Both the position numbers and the translations under genes were made by a program. Shown piece by piece: positions 49,608 through 57,932 of a stretch of DNA of 64,000 nucleotides (position 1 is its first letter; each line of letters starts with the position of its first letter). This stretch comes from Calidifontimicrobium sp964618555 (GTDB lineage Bacteria; Pseudomonadota; Gammaproteobacteria; Burkholderiales; Burkholderiaceae_C). Location of the stretch: assembly GCA_964618555.1 (NCBI GenBank), contig CAZUBF010000001.1, positions 77,788-141,787 on the forward strand, given 5' to 3'. The notes under the pieces were generated by a model. The model was not told where the DNA came from. It did no database searches and worked only from the letters and a program-made list of their open reading frames with translations.

Positions 49608-49638
49608 GGCGCCGCGGGTCACGGCAGACCGCGGCGCC
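49608..49638. terminator. Hairpin after the thioester PEP-CTERM gene
   Basis: Ten-base perfect stem (49608-49617 with 49629-49638, GGCGCCGCGG/CCGCGGCGCC) in the 237-base gap between this gene and the convergent subtilase gene. No T-run follows, so termination may be weak or Rho-assisted. Confidence 0.5.
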
Positions 49639-49735
49639 TGATGGGGTGGCCTTCGCCCCGACGACGACGTGCGATGCGGCGGCCGCGAGCGCGTCACCCG
49701 CTGCTGCTGCCCGCTGCCGCCGCTACGTGCCGAGA

Positions 49736-49759
49736 GCCGTGCGGCCGCCGCCGCACGGC
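49736..49759 (-). terminator. Hairpin downstream of the subtilase gene
   Basis: Nine-base stem (49736-49744 with 49751-49759, GCCGTGCGG/CCGCACGGC), about 60 bases after the subtilase stop codon on its strand. No T-run follows. Confidence 0.4.
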
Positions 49760-49821
49760 AGCGGTCTGCAGGCCGTGCAAGGCCCGCCGCGCGGGTGACG
49801 GTGCCCGCCCGAGATGTTGCA

Positions 49822-51675
49822 CTACTTGCGCGTCACCTTGATCGACGTCGACGACGCGTTGCCGGCCGCGTCGACGGCATCGAGCCGGAAGGTGTAGGTG
49901 CCCGGTGCGAGTTTGCGTGCGTCCCAGTTGGCGGCCACCTTGCCGGTGCCGCTGCTCGAGCGTTTCTTGACGCCGTCGATGTACAGCGACATCGAGATGC
50001 CGCCGACGCCGCTGTCGTCGGTCGCCACCCCTTCGACCTTGTAGACGTTGGACCCGAACACCTGGCCGTCGCTGGGGTGCTTGAACGCCAGCACGGGGGG
50101 CGCCTTGTCGCCGCCGGGCGCGGGGGGCGTGCCAGCAGAGGCATTGGCCACGTTCACGGCGACGACGGCCGAATCGCTGCAGTTGCCCGCCGCGTCGCAC
50201 GCCCGCGCGACCAGATTGGCCATGCCGTTGGCGACCGTCGTCGTGTCCCAGCTGAAGCTGAACGGCGCGCTGTTGTCGGTGCCGATCCGGCTGCCGTTGA
50301 CAAAGAGCTCCACCTTGGCCACGCCGACGTTGTCGCTGGCCGAGACGTTGACGCTGGACAGGCCACCGACCGTCGAACTGGCTGCGGGAGACGTGAGGGT
50401 CACCGTGGGCGCCATGGTGTCGGCGGTCGGCGTGTTCGACGAGCCGAGCGCCGCGTAGACCGCCGCCGCCGCATCGATGCGGCCGTGACCGAATTGCGGA
50501 TCCCGCCCGCCGGTGCCGAGGTCCACGGCCGTGTCGTACAGAATGCTCTGGACTTCGTTGCTGCCCAGTTTGGGGTTCGCGGACATCACGAGGGCCGCGG
50601 TGGCCGCCGTGATCGGTGCCGCGAACGAGGTGCCGGACACCGAAGCGTACTTCTGTCCCATCGCGGTGCTGTAGATGCCCGATCCGGGCGCCGCGAGGTG
50701 CACGTGGTTGCCGAAGTTGGACCAACTCGTCTTCGCGTCCTTGCTGTCGGTCGCCGACACGACGACCAGCGACGAGGTGGTCGACTCCGCCGGATCGATG
50801 CCGCTGTTGCCGGCGCTCACGAAAACCAGGCCGCCCTTGTCCTTCATGTACTGCGCGGCGCTGCGGATCGTCGTGTAGCCGCTGGCGGCGAAGCTGACGT
50901 TCGCAATGCGTGCGCCGCGGTCGGCCGCGTACATGATCCCCTCGACGAGCGCGCTCAGCGACGCGTAGCCGTTGGTGCCGGTGACGCGGATCGGCATGAT
51001 GCGCGCCGCGCCTGCGACCGAGGCCACGCCGGTGCCGTTGTTCAGCGTTGCCGCCGCAGCGCCGGCGACCTTCGTGCCGTGCCCGTAGACGTCGGCCGTA
51101 TTGGTGTTGCGGTCGTAGAAGTTGTAGCCGGCCACCAGCCGGTCCTTCAGGTCGGGGTGACTCGCCTCGACCCCGGAGTCGAGCACCGCGATCGTGACCC
51201 CCGCACCTTTGGTCACGCCCCAGACTTCCGCCGCGCCGATCTTCGGCAGGTGCCACTGGCTGCCGAGGAAAGGGTCGTTGCTGCTGTCGGGCGGGATCAA
51301 CGTGTCGAGCTCGGCCGCCTCGATGTTCGGATCGTTCCTCAGCCGCTGGAGCACGTTGCTCTCGCGCACATGGGCCGGCAGTTCGATCAGGTGCAGCCTG
51401 CTGGCGCCCATGCGCCTGCGCTTGCCGCCTTCCTTGCCGGTGATGCCGTCGAGCTGGTGGTCCGGCAGCCCCGGCTTGGGCACCACCACGAGGCGGCCCT
51501 TCAGCCACGGCCCCTCGGCCGACCGTTCGGGCGGCGCGGCGCCGGCCGTCGAGGCGGCGAACAGCAGCGATGCCGCCAGCGCCGGCGTGATCAGGCCGGC
51601 AGCCAGGGGGGCGGCCAGCGTGCGCGCCGCGCTGCGCACCGGGCGGCGAGCGGTTCGGGGTGTGTGAGTCGACAC
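49822..51675 (-). CDS. Secreted S8 subtilisin-like serine protease with C-terminal Ig-like domain
   Basis: 617 residues. Signal region (LAAPLAAGLITPALAASLLF-like) precedes GAAPPER. An inhibitor-like propeptide runs to about residue 125. Catalytic triad: Asp in AVLDSGVEASHPD (about 164), His in YGHGTKVAG (about 197), oxyanion Asn in FVSAGNSG and Ser in SGTSFAAP (about 348). From residue 430 there are Ig-like beta domains (TVTLTSPAASSTVGGL, then SWDTTTVANG), a putative attachment or substrate part; there is no PEP-CTERM tail. A cyclic-di-GMP-I riboswitch lies upstream at 51829-51918, so expression likely follows biofilm signalling. Confidence 0.93.
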   Translation of the reverse strand: MSTHTPRTARRPVRSAARTLAAPLAAGLITPALAASLLFAASTAGAAPPERSAEGPWLKGRLVVVPKPGLPDHQLDGITGKEGGKRRRMGASRLHLIELPAHVRESNVLQRLRNDPNIEAAELDTLIPPDSSNDPFLGSQWHLPKIGAAEVWGVTKGAGVTIAVLDSGVEASHPDLKDRLVAGYNFYDRNTNTADVYGHGTKVAGAAAATLNNGTGVASVAGAARIMPIRVTGTNGYASLSALVEGIMYAADRGARIANVSFAASGYTTIRSAAQYMKDKGGLVFVSAGNSGIDPAESTTSSLVVVSATDSKDAKTSWSNFGNHVHLAAPGSGIYSTAMGQKYASVSGTSFAAPITAATAALVMSANPKLGSNEVQSILYDTAVDLGTGGRDPQFGHGRIDAAAAVYAALGSSNTPTADTMAPTVTLTSPAASSTVGGLSSVNVSASDNVGVAKVELFVNGSRIGTDNSAPFSFSWDTTTVANGMANLVARACDAAGNCSDSAVVAVNVANASAGTPPAPGGDKAPPVLAFKHPSDGQVFGSNVYKVEGVATDDSGVGGISMSLYIDGVKKRSSSGTGKVAANWDARKLAPGTYTFRLDAVDAAGNASSTSIKVTRK

Positions 51676-51828
51676 GATTGAGCTCCGTTAAGCCCTGGGC
51701 GCACTGCAACCCCACGCACGGCGGAACCGGATTCGAGTGCGACTTCGCTGTGCCCGATCACCGGGGTGGTCGGCAACAACTCGGCGATCGCGCTGGCCTC
51801 GAAACGCAGGATCGGTTCGAGGCCGCTG

Positions 51829-51918
51829 AATCTGGCAGTCCTGCCGTCCTGGGGCCTGGGCCCGTTAGACCGTTGACTTTGCGTCTCCCGCTTTCGCGGG
51901 ATTTGCCCTTTTCAGATT
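51829..51918 (-). promoter_or_regulatory. Cyclic-di-GMP-I (GEMM) riboswitch aptamer
   Basis: Read leftward: P1 strand AAUCUG (51918-51913), AAAAGGGCAAA, a CCCGC-GAAA-GCGGG stem with GNRA loop, then the invariant GACGCAAAG, the tetraloop receptor GGUCUAAC, a GGCCC-rich part, and GGACGGCAGGACUGCC before the closing CAGAUU (51834-51829). The GGGCAAA, GNRA loop, GACGCAAAG and CUAA receptor are the fixed parts of GEMM-I. It lies 153 bases upstream of the subtilase start. A perfect nine-base stem at 51795-51824 (GGCCTCGAA/TTCGAGGCC) just downstream may belong to the expression platform. The gap 51676-52224 has no other feature I can support. Confidence 0.87.
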
Positions 51919-52224
51919 GCGAAAACAGTTACTGCGATGGCGACAATGCTAGGGCTTCGGGCGCCTGCGTGCCGCGAACTGCCGGTAAGTTTGGGTAACA
52001 AGCAGGCTGGGTGCGTTTCGGCGCGTGCGCGATGCGCGGGTCGAGGGCATGTCGGGCTCCGGTCGAGGCGGCGATGGGTCGGCGACGGATGGCGTCCCGG
52101 GCGCAACGCGCCGGTTATGCATGTTTGCGGCCGACCCGCCCGCGACTTGAGTCGCCTGGCACGTAACGGCGCGCAACGGTCGCGTCCATCGATGTCCGGC
52201 GGCGCCTTCGCCGCCGACGCGCCG

Positions 52225-52719
52225 TCAGCCTCCGCGCGCGGCCCGCGCCGCCTGCACCTCGACGGCCCGCAACTCCGCCGCCGCCTTGTCGAGCACCCCG
52301 TTCACGTACTTGTGGCCGTCGGTGCCGCCGAAGGCCTTGGCCAGTTCGACGGCTTCGTTGATCGCCACTTTGTAAGGAATGTCGACACAGTGCTTCAATT
52401 CGTAAGCACCAATCATCAGCACCGCGTGCTCCACCGGACTCAGCTCGGTGGTCTTGCGGTCGACGTGGCGCGCGAGCTGCGCGTCGAGGTCGGCGGCCTG
52501 GTCGATGCAGCCGTGCAGCAGCGCGTCGAAGTGCACGCGGTCGGCCTGGGCGAAGCCGTCCTGCTCGCGCATGTGCGCGTCGATGGCGCCGGCGTCGCCG
52601 CCGCCGACCAGCCACTCGTACAGGCCCTGCAGCGCCAGCTCGCGCGCACGGCGGCGCGCCTGGTGCGGGTTGGGGCGGCCGCCGCGGCGTGGCGGGGCGG
52701 CCTTGGTGGGTCCGGTCAC
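52225..52719 (-). CDS. nusB: Transcription antitermination factor NusB
   Basis: 164 residues, all-helical. RRRARELALQGLYEWLVG near the start, ELSPVEHAVLMIGAYEL in the middle and VAINEAVELAKAFGGTDGHKYVNGVLD near the end are the NusB landmarks. The protein binds boxA RNA with NusE in rRNA antitermination. Its ATG overlaps the ribH stop by four bases, the usual ribH-nusB coupling. Confidence 0.96.
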   Translation of the reverse strand: MTGPTKAAPPRRGGRPNPHQARRRARELALQGLYEWLVGGGDAGAIDAHMREQDGFAQADRVHFDALLHGCIDQAADLDAQLARHVDRKTTELSPVEHAVLMIGAYELKHCVDIPYKVAINEAVELAKAFGGTDGHKYVNGVLDKAAAELRAVEVQAARAARGG

Positions 52720-53180
52720 AGCAAGTCGTCCAGCAGGCGCGCCATCTCCACCGCCACGCGTGCGGCGTCGCGGCCCTTGTCGTCGGCGCGCGCCCAGGCC
52801 TGGGCCTCGTTCTCGACGGTGAGGATGGCGTTGGCCACCGGCACGCCGTGGTCCAGCGCCACGCGGCTGACGCCGGCGCCGCTTTCGTTGGCGACCAGTT
52901 CGAAGTGGTAGGTCTCGCCGCGGATCACGCAGCCCAGCGCGACCAGCGCGTCGAACTCGTCGCGCTCGGCCAGCGCGTGCAGCGCGATCGGTACCTCCAG
53001 CGCGCCGGGCACGTCGACCACGCGCACGTGCCGCCCGGCCACGCCCAGCGCGGCCAGCTCGGCCAGGCAGGCGTCGGCCAGACGGCGGGTGATGGCGTCG
53101 TTGAAGCGCGCGCGCACGATGCCCACGTGCAGTCCGGCGCCGTCCAGCGCCTCGGCGCGGCCGGGGTCGCCGTCTTTCAT
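52716..53180 (-). CDS. ribH: 6,7-dimethyl-8-ribityllumazine synthase
   Basis: 154 residues, from the ATG at 53180. GIVRARFNDAITRRLADACL, VDVPGALEVPIALH, ALGCVIRGETYHFELVANES and GVPVANAILTVE are all lumazine synthase blocks, including the catalytic His in TYHFE. It joins the ribityl-pyrimidine and DHBP in riboflavin synthesis. Overlaps both neighbours by four bases. Confidence 0.97.
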   Translation of the reverse strand: MKDGDPGRAEALDGAGLHVGIVRARFNDAITRRLADACLAELAALGVAGRHVRVVDVPGALEVPIALHALAERDEFDALVALGCVIRGETYHFELVANESGAGVSRVALDHGVPVANAILTVENEAQAWARADDKGRDAARVAVEMARLLDDLL

Positions 53181-54298
53181 GGTCGAGGCTGCGCAGCAGC
53201 GGCCGCGGGGTCGGTGACGAAACCGGTGACCTCGAGGCCGTAGCCGGTCATGCTGGGCATGCGCTGCGTGCGGCCCAGCAGCTTCATGCGCGACACGCCC
53301 AGGTGGCGCAGGATCTGCGCGCCCACGCCGTAGGTGCGCAGGTCCATCTCGCGGCGCGGGGCGGCAGGCGCGGCGGCCGTGGGCAGCGCCTGCGCCAGCA
53401 GGCCGGCGGCGTCGTCGCCGCAGTTCAGCAGCACCGCCACGCCGCGGCCCTCGGCCTGCAGCGCGCGCAGCGCGTCGGCCAGCGGCCACGAATGCGCCTT
53501 CGCGCCGGCGTCCAGCACGTCCATCAGCGACAGCGGCTCGTGCACGCGCACCAGCACCTCGTCCTCGGCCTCGCGCCACTGGCCCAGGCTCAGTGCCAGG
53601 TGCACGCCGCCGGTGCGGTCCTTGAAGACGGTGCAGTCGAACGGGCCCCAGGGCGTGGCCAGCGGGCGGCGGCCCAGGCGCTCGATCAGCGTCTCGTTCT
53701 GGCTGCGGAAGGCGATCAGGTCGGCGATGGTGCCGATCTTCAGCCCGTGCTCGCGCGCGAACAGCACCAGGTCGTCGAGCCGCGCCATGGTGCCGTCGTC
53801 CTTCATGATCTCGCAGATGACGGCCGCCGGTGTCAGCCCGGCCATTGCCGCGAGGTCGCAACCGGCTTCGGTGTGCCCGGCGCGCATCAGCACGCCGCCG
53901 TCCTGCGCCTGCAGCGGGAACACGTGGCCGGGCTGCACGAGGTCGCTGGCTTTCGCGTCGCGTGCCACCGCGGTCTTCACGGTGTGCGCGCGGTCGGCCG
54001 CCGAGATGCCGGTGCTCACGCCCTCGGCGGCCTCGATCGACACCGTGAACGCGGTGCCGTGGCGCGTGCCGTTGCGCGTGGCCATCGGCGGCAGTTGCAG
54101 GCGTTCGCAGTGCGCGCGCGTGAGCGTCAGGCAGATCAGCCCGCGGCCGAAACGCGCCATGAAGTTGACGGCCTCGGGCGTGACGTGGTCGGCCGCGAGC
54201 ACCAGGTCGCCTTCGTTCTCGCGGTCCTCCTCGTCGACGAGGATCACCATGCGCCCGGCGGCCAGCTCGGCCACCAGTTCGGGGACGGGGGAGATCAT
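53177..54298 (-). CDS. ribB: 3,4-dihydroxy-2-butanone 4-phosphate synthase with degenerate GTP cyclohydrolase II domain
   Basis: 373 residues. Residues 1-205 are a complete DHBP synthase: VDEEDRENEGDLVLAAD, NFMARFGRGLICLTL, RHGTAFTVSIEA, GHVFPLQAQDGGVLMRAGHTEA. The second part aligns with RibA but the zinc-binding Cys cluster (CDCG region) is replaced: RVHEPLSLMDVLDAGAKAHSW has none of the three cysteines, and the later nucleotide-binding part is also altered. This is the RibBX form common in betaproteobacteria, where a separate ribA must exist elsewhere. No FMN riboswitch is seen in the 117 bases between this start (54298) and the MazF gene. Confidence 0.92.
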   Translation of the reverse strand: MISPVPELVAELAAGRMVILVDEEDRENEGDLVLAADHVTPEAVNFMARFGRGLICLTLTRAHCERLQLPPMATRNGTRHGTAFTVSIEAAEGVSTGISAADRAHTVKTAVARDAKASDLVQPGHVFPLQAQDGGVLMRAGHTEAGCDLAAMAGLTPAAVICEIMKDDGTMARLDDLVLFAREHGLKIGTIADLIAFRSQNETLIERLGRRPLATPWGPFDCTVFKDRTGGVHLALSLGQWREAEDEVLVRVHEPLSLMDVLDAGAKAHSWPLADALRALQAEGRGVAVLLNCGDDAAGLLAQALPTAAAPAAPRREMDLRTYGVGAQILRHLGVSRMKLLGRTQRMPSMTGYGLEVTGFVTDPAAAAAQPRP

Positions 54299-54442
54299 GG
54301 GGCGCGATTGTAGGTGGCGGCCCTCGTCGCCGCCGGCCGGCGGCGTCGCCGGACAGCGGCGCTCGACCGTGCGCGCGGCGCACGGCCAAGGGGCCGACCG
54401 GATGTTCAACATTGATTGACGCCCCGTCGGGCAGGAGGTGTG

Positions 54443-54787
54443 GTGAGGCCCGCCTTCGACCGCGGCGACATCGTGAGGGTCGGCCTGGAGCCCGTCGCCG
54501 GGCACGAGATGCGCGGCGAGGCACGGCCGGCACTGGTGCTGACGACGAAGGACTTCAACGGGCTCGGCGACGTGCTCGTCGCCCCGACCACGCAGGGCGG
54601 CGACCACGCGCGCCATGCCGGGTTCGCGGTGTCGCTGACCGGCACGGGCTGCAAGACGCAGGGCGTCGCGCTGGTCAACAAGATCCGCTTGCTCGACCTC
54701 GCTGCGCGCGGTGCACGCCGGGTGGAACGTGCGCCGCCCGACGTCGTCGACGACGCGCTGGGGCGGCTGATGGCGATGCTGGAATGA
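54443..54787 (+). CDS. MazF/PemK-family endoribonuclease toxin, apparently without an antitoxin gene
   Basis: 114 residues from the GTG at 54443, with AGGAGG at 54433-54438 four bases upstream. FDRGDIVRVGLEPVAGHEM, RPALVLTTKDFN, VLVAPTTQGG and GVALVNKIRLLDL are the MazF/PemK blocks, including the Arg in the RPALVL strand and the Thr in PTTQ. The free space upstream is only 144 bases and faces the divergent ribB start, too short for a usual MazE-like gene, and nothing fits downstream. Either the antitoxin is lost or it is an unusual short or unlinked one. Confidence 0.82.
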   Translation: MRPAFDRGDIVRVGLEPVAGHEMRGEARPALVLTTKDFNGLGDVLVAPTTQGGDHARHAGFAVSLTGTGCKTQGVALVNKIRLLDLAARGARRVERAPPDVVDDALGRLMAMLE

Positions 54788-54818
54788 CGGCGGGCGCTGC
54801 CGCCGCCGGCGCGGGCAT

Positions 54819-55436
54819 TCACGCCGGGCGCAGCATGCGCTCGACGTAGCGCGCGATCAGGTCGACTTCCAGGTTCACGCGCGAGCCGGCGGCCAGCGTG
54901 CCCAGCGTGGTGTGCTGCACCGTGTGCGGGATCACGTTGATGCTGAACTCGCAGCCGTCGGCGCGGTCGTCGACGCGGTTCACCGTGAGGCTGACGCCGT
55001 TGACCGCCACCGAGCCCTTGTAGGCCAGGAAACGCGCCAGGTCCTTGGGCGCGAGCACGCGCAGTTCCCACGACTCGCCCACCGGCGCGAAGTGGGTGAC
55101 CTGGCCGATGCCGTCGACGTGGCCGCTGACCAGGTGGCCGCCGAGCCGGTCGTGGGCGCGCAGCGCCTGTTCCAGGTTCACCGTGCCGGTGCCGTCGAGC
55201 CCGGCGGTGCGCGCCAGGCTCTCGGCCGACACGTCCACCGTGAACTGCGACGCGGCGGCGTCGAGCGAGGTCACCGTCATGCACGCGCCGTTGAGCGCGA
55301 TGCTGTCGCCGGGCACCGCCTCGGCCAGCCAGCCGGCGGGGGTCTCGACGGTGAGGCGGCGGCCGTGCTCGCGGCCGCTGCCCAGCGGGGTCGATGCGAC
55401 GATGCGGCCGACGGCGGTGACGATGCCGGTGAACAT
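54819..55436 (-). CDS. ribE: Riboflavin synthase alpha chain
   Basis: 205 residues: MFTGIVTAVGRI at the start, then duplicated lumazine-binding domains with SIALNGACMTVTSLD and SVAVNGVSLTVNRVDD; GGHLVSGHVDGIG marks the second start. It dismutates two lumazine molecules to riboflavin (the same enzyme is RibC in E. coli). It lies between ribD and the convergent MazF gene. Confidence 0.96.
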   Translation of the reverse strand: MFTGIVTAVGRIVASTPLGSGREHGRRLTVETPAGWLAEAVPGDSIALNGACMTVTSLDAAASQFTVDVSAESLARTAGLDGTGTVNLEQALRAHDRLGGHLVSGHVDGIGQVTHFAPVGESWELRVLAPKDLARFLAYKGSVAVNGVSLTVNRVDDRADGCEFSINVIPHTVQHTTLGTLAAGSRVNLEVDLIARYVERMLRPA

Positions 55437-55540
55437 GGCGGCGATTGTCGCAGGGCGGCGGGCGGGCCGCCGGGCAGGGCGGCGGGTGGGGCGGCGGACG
55501 GGCCGTTGGGCGGGCCGGCCGGCGGGGCGGGCGGCGTGCG
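55437..55540. repeat. GC-rich low-complexity stretch between ribE and ribD
   Basis: About 100 bases made almost wholly of G and C in irregular GGGCGGGC-type units (55450-55535). The units are not conserved enough in length for a CRISPR or tandem array. Likely slippage-grown spacer; it contains no ORF of its own. Confidence 0.5.
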
Positions 55541-56743
55541 TCAGGCGCCTGCGCGGTCGACCTCGGCCGCGCAAGGCAGCCGCGCGAGGATGCGCAGGTC
55601 GTCGCCGACGCGGTCGACGGCGTGCCAGCGCAGCGGCAGCGCGTCGGCCAGGCGTTCCAGCGGGCCGAAGGCGGCCATCTCGCGGCCGATGCCGATCAGC
55701 TTGGGCGCCAGGTACACCAGCAGCTCGTCGACCCGGCCGGTGCGCAGCAGCGACGCGTTGAGCTTGTGCCCGGCCTCGACGTGCAGTTCGTTGACGTCGC
55801 GCCGGCCCAGGTCGAGCAGCATCGCCGCCAGGTCCACCTTGCCGTGCGCGTCGGGCAGCGCCACCAGTTCGGCGCCGCGTTCGCGCAGCGCGGCGGCCCG
55901 CGCGGCGGTGGCATCGGCGCCATCGGCGGTGCCGGTGGTGTCGCCGGCATCGGCGCCGTAGGCGGCGTGGGCACCGTCGCCGGCGTGGTAGATCAGCACG
56001 TCGCCCGGCGGCTGCAGCAGCCGCGCCGCGGGCGGCGTGCGCAGCCGCGCGTCGACCACCACGCGCAGCGGCTGCAGCACGGTGGGCACGTGGCGCACGT
56101 CCAGCCGCGGGTCGTCCTCGAGCACGGTGCCGATGCCGGTGAGCACCGCGCCGGCGCGCCGCCGCCACGCGTGGCCGTCGGCGCGCGCCGCCTCGCCGGT
56201 GATCCACTGGCTGACGCCGTTGGCGAGTGCCGTGCGCCCGTCGAACGACGCCGCCACCTTCATCCGCACCCACGGCCGGCGGCGCTGCATGCGCGAGAAG
56301 AAGCCGATGTTCAGCTCGCGCGCCGCGGCGGCGACGCCGGCGTCGGCCTCGTGCGCCATCACCACCGCGACGCCGGCGGCGCGCAGCCGCGCGAGGCCCT
56401 GGCCGGCCACCAGCGGGTTCGGGTCGCCGACCGCCACCACCACGCGGCCGACGCCGGCGTCGGCCAGCGCGTCGCAGCAAGGCGGCGTGCGGCCGAAGTG
56501 CGCGCAGGGCTCGAGCGTGACGTAGACGGTGCTGCCGCGCGGGTCGTGCCCGGCGGCGCGTGCGGCCTGCAGCGCGGCGACTTCGGCGTGCGCGCCGCCG
56601 GCGCGCTGCGTGAACCCCTCGGCCGTCCAGCCGTCGCCGGCGATCACGCAGCCGACGCGGGGGTTGGGGTCGGACAGGCCGACGCTGCGTTCGGCCAGGG
56701 CCAGCGCCCGCTGCAGGTGGGCGCGATCGACGGCGTCGTGCAT
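55541..56743 (-). CDS. ribD: Bifunctional riboflavin deaminase/reductase RibD
   Basis: 400 residues. Deaminase part: NPRVGCVIAGDG, GGAHAEVAALQAA and VTLEPCAHFGRTPPCCDAL, with the zinc His and two Cys residues in place. Reductase part from about 145: MKVAASFDGRTALANGVSQW, then GIGTVLEDDPRL and VNELHVEAGHKLNASLL. An Ala/Gly/Asp-rich insert of about 35 residues (around AYGADAGDTTGTADGADAT) makes it longer than the usual 360-370, probably a surface loop. It supplies the pyrimidine precursor to ribH. Confidence 0.95.
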   Translation of the reverse strand: MHDAVDRAHLQRALALAERSVGLSDPNPRVGCVIAGDGWTAEGFTQRAGGAHAEVAALQAARAAGHDPRGSTVYVTLEPCAHFGRTPPCCDALADAGVGRVVVAVGDPNPLVAGQGLARLRAAGVAVVMAHEADAGVAAAARELNIGFFSRMQRRRPWVRMKVAASFDGRTALANGVSQWITGEAARADGHAWRRRAGAVLTGIGTVLEDDPRLDVRHVPTVLQPLRVVVDARLRTPPAARLLQPPGDVLIYHAGDGAHAAYGADAGDTTGTADGADATAARAAALRERGAELVALPDAHGKVDLAAMLLDLGRRDVNELHVEAGHKLNASLLRTGRVDELLVYLAPKLIGIGREMAAFGPLERLADALPLRWHAVDRVGDDLRILARLPCAAEVDRAGA

Positions 56744-56795
56744 CGGCGCAGTCTAGCGGGGGCCGCGCGCGCCGCGCACCGGCCCGCGAAGCGCG

Positions 56796-56817
56796 ACGGG
56801 CGCCCGCAGGCGCCCGT
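56796..56817 (-). terminator. Hairpin upstream of ribD and downstream of the PEP-CTERM gene
   Basis: Nine-base perfect stem (56796-56804 with 56809-56817, ACGGGCGCC/GGCGCCCGT) around CGCA. Together with the next hairpin it separates the PEP-CTERM transcript from ribD. No clear T-run. Confidence 0.5.
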
Positions 56818-56845
56818 GAGGGTGTCGAGCCGCCCGGCTTGGCCG

Positions 56846-56879
56846 GCGATCCGCCCGGACCGTCGCCCGGGCGGATCGC
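56846..56879 (-). terminator. Hairpin just after the PEP-CTERM gene stop
   Basis: Thirteen-base perfect stem (56846-56858 with 56867-56879), core GATCCGCCCGG/CCGGGCGGATC, eight-base loop, beginning 16 bases after the stop codon at 56895. Probably a terminator for the PEP-CTERM gene. Confidence 0.6.
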
Positions 56880-56894
56880 GGCGCGCCGCGCGGG

Positions 56895-57704
56895 TCAGCC
56901 GCGCCGGCGCCGGCGCGACGCCGCCAGACCGGCCAGCGCCAGCCCGGTCAGGGCGAGGGTGGCGGGCTCGGGCGCGGGGTTCGGGTCGATCGGTTCGCCG
57001 GCGATCGTGATGCCGTCGAACGCCAGCCCGCTGTCGTAGATCTGGTCCGACCAGTTGACGACGCCGAACTCGAGGTAGTAGTTGCCGGCGTCGGGAATGG
57101 CGTAGTCCATCTCGATCCAGCCGGTCTGACCGCAGCCTTGCCCAATGCCGGCGAAGCACGCGCCGCTGTAGCCGCCGAGCGGGCTCCAGTTGGTCAGCCC
57201 ATCGATGATCTCGGTGGTTGCCGGTGTCAGCGTGACACCCGGGGCCAGTCCGGGCAGCCCGAACCCAGGCACGGTATTGCCGGTCGGCGTGGTGCGCGCG
57301 GTGAACAGGATGGTTTCCGCCGCCGTGCCGGAGTTGATCAGCTTCACCCACGAGTACTCGATGTAACCGGACCCGTCGGAGGTGACGTAGTTGAAGTAGA
57401 AGTTCAGCGCGTCGCCGACCGCGGCGCCAAACGTCGGCGATCGGGCCACCGAACTGTTGGTCTCGGAACCGATGTTCAGGTCGCCGTTGTTGCCGCTGGC
57501 GCCGTTGGTCGACACGTAGCCGTAGTCGCCGCCCTGCGGAGACGCCGTTACGTCGCCATCCGGGCCCAGCGTGCCGCAATGGCTGCCGCCGACGCAGGTG
57601 TAGCCTGCCGGCAGGGGCGCCGCCGCGGCCGACCCGCCGGCCAGCAGGGCGGCGGCGGCCAGACTGGCTGCCGCCAGCAGCTTCAATCTCGGTTTGTTGC
57701 TCAT
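56895..57704 (-). CDS. PEP-CTERM sorting-domain surface protein
   Basis: 269 residues. Signal peptide (LLAAASLAAAALLAGGSAAA), then a beta-rich body with two short Cys pairs (CVGGSHC, and CFAGIGQGC), and tail PNPAPEPATLALTGLALAGLA followed by SRRRRRG, a PEP-CTERM signal with the motif APEPAT. The middle, YFNYVTSDGSGYIEYSWVKL with a final DYAIPDAGNYYLEFGV block, resembles lectin-like carbohydrate-binding domains, though no named family is certain. Its upstream region has both a sigma-54 promoter and a PEP-CTERM box, pointing to PrsR control. Isolated from EPS genes, between ribD and the pilins. Confidence 0.87.
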   Translation of the reverse strand: MSNKPRLKLLAAASLAAAALLAGGSAAAAPLPAGYTCVGGSHCGTLGPDGDVTASPQGGDYGYVSTNGASGNNGDLNIGSETNSSVARSPTFGAAVGDALNFYFNYVTSDGSGYIEYSWVKLINSGTAAETILFTARTTPTGNTVPGFGLPGLAPGVTLTPATTEIIDGLTNWSPLGGYSGACFAGIGQGCGQTGWIEMDYAIPDAGNYYLEFGVVNWSDQIYDSGLAFDGITIAGEPIDPNPAPEPATLALTGLALAGLAASRRRRRG

Positions 57705-57821
57705 CTTCGTTCCCTCTCCGGAGTGAATCCACGATCACTGATGCCCAAACCGTCGAAGCGCCCGACCCGGCTGTCGCGAGGGCTGCCGCATGGCGGCGCG
57801 GGAACGGTTCGATGGGCAGAT

Positions 57822-57837
57822 TGCAGATCCCGTGCCA
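57822..57837 (-). promoter_or_regulatory. Sigma-54 (-24/-12) promoter
   Basis: On the minus strand, TGGCAC-N7-TGC with GG and GC ten bases apart, the RpoN spacing, 117 bases upstream of the ATG at 57704. Same sequence layout as the promoter at 47634. Confidence 0.7.
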
Positions 57838-57932
57838 GGTTGCCGTCGAAACCAAAAACCCTTTGATATTCATGAACTTGCGTCCCACCGCTCGCGCCGG
57901 TCCCTGCGCCCCGGGCGCCGGCGGCCTGAGCT

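Noticed and set aside
54299..54442. FMN riboswitch upstream of ribB
   Set aside because: The conserved RFN blocks are not visible in these 144 bases on the ribB strand.
55437..55540. CRISPR-like repeat in the rib region
   Set aside because: Units vary in length and sequence, there are no unique spacers, and no cas gene is near; it is GC-rich low-complexity sequence.
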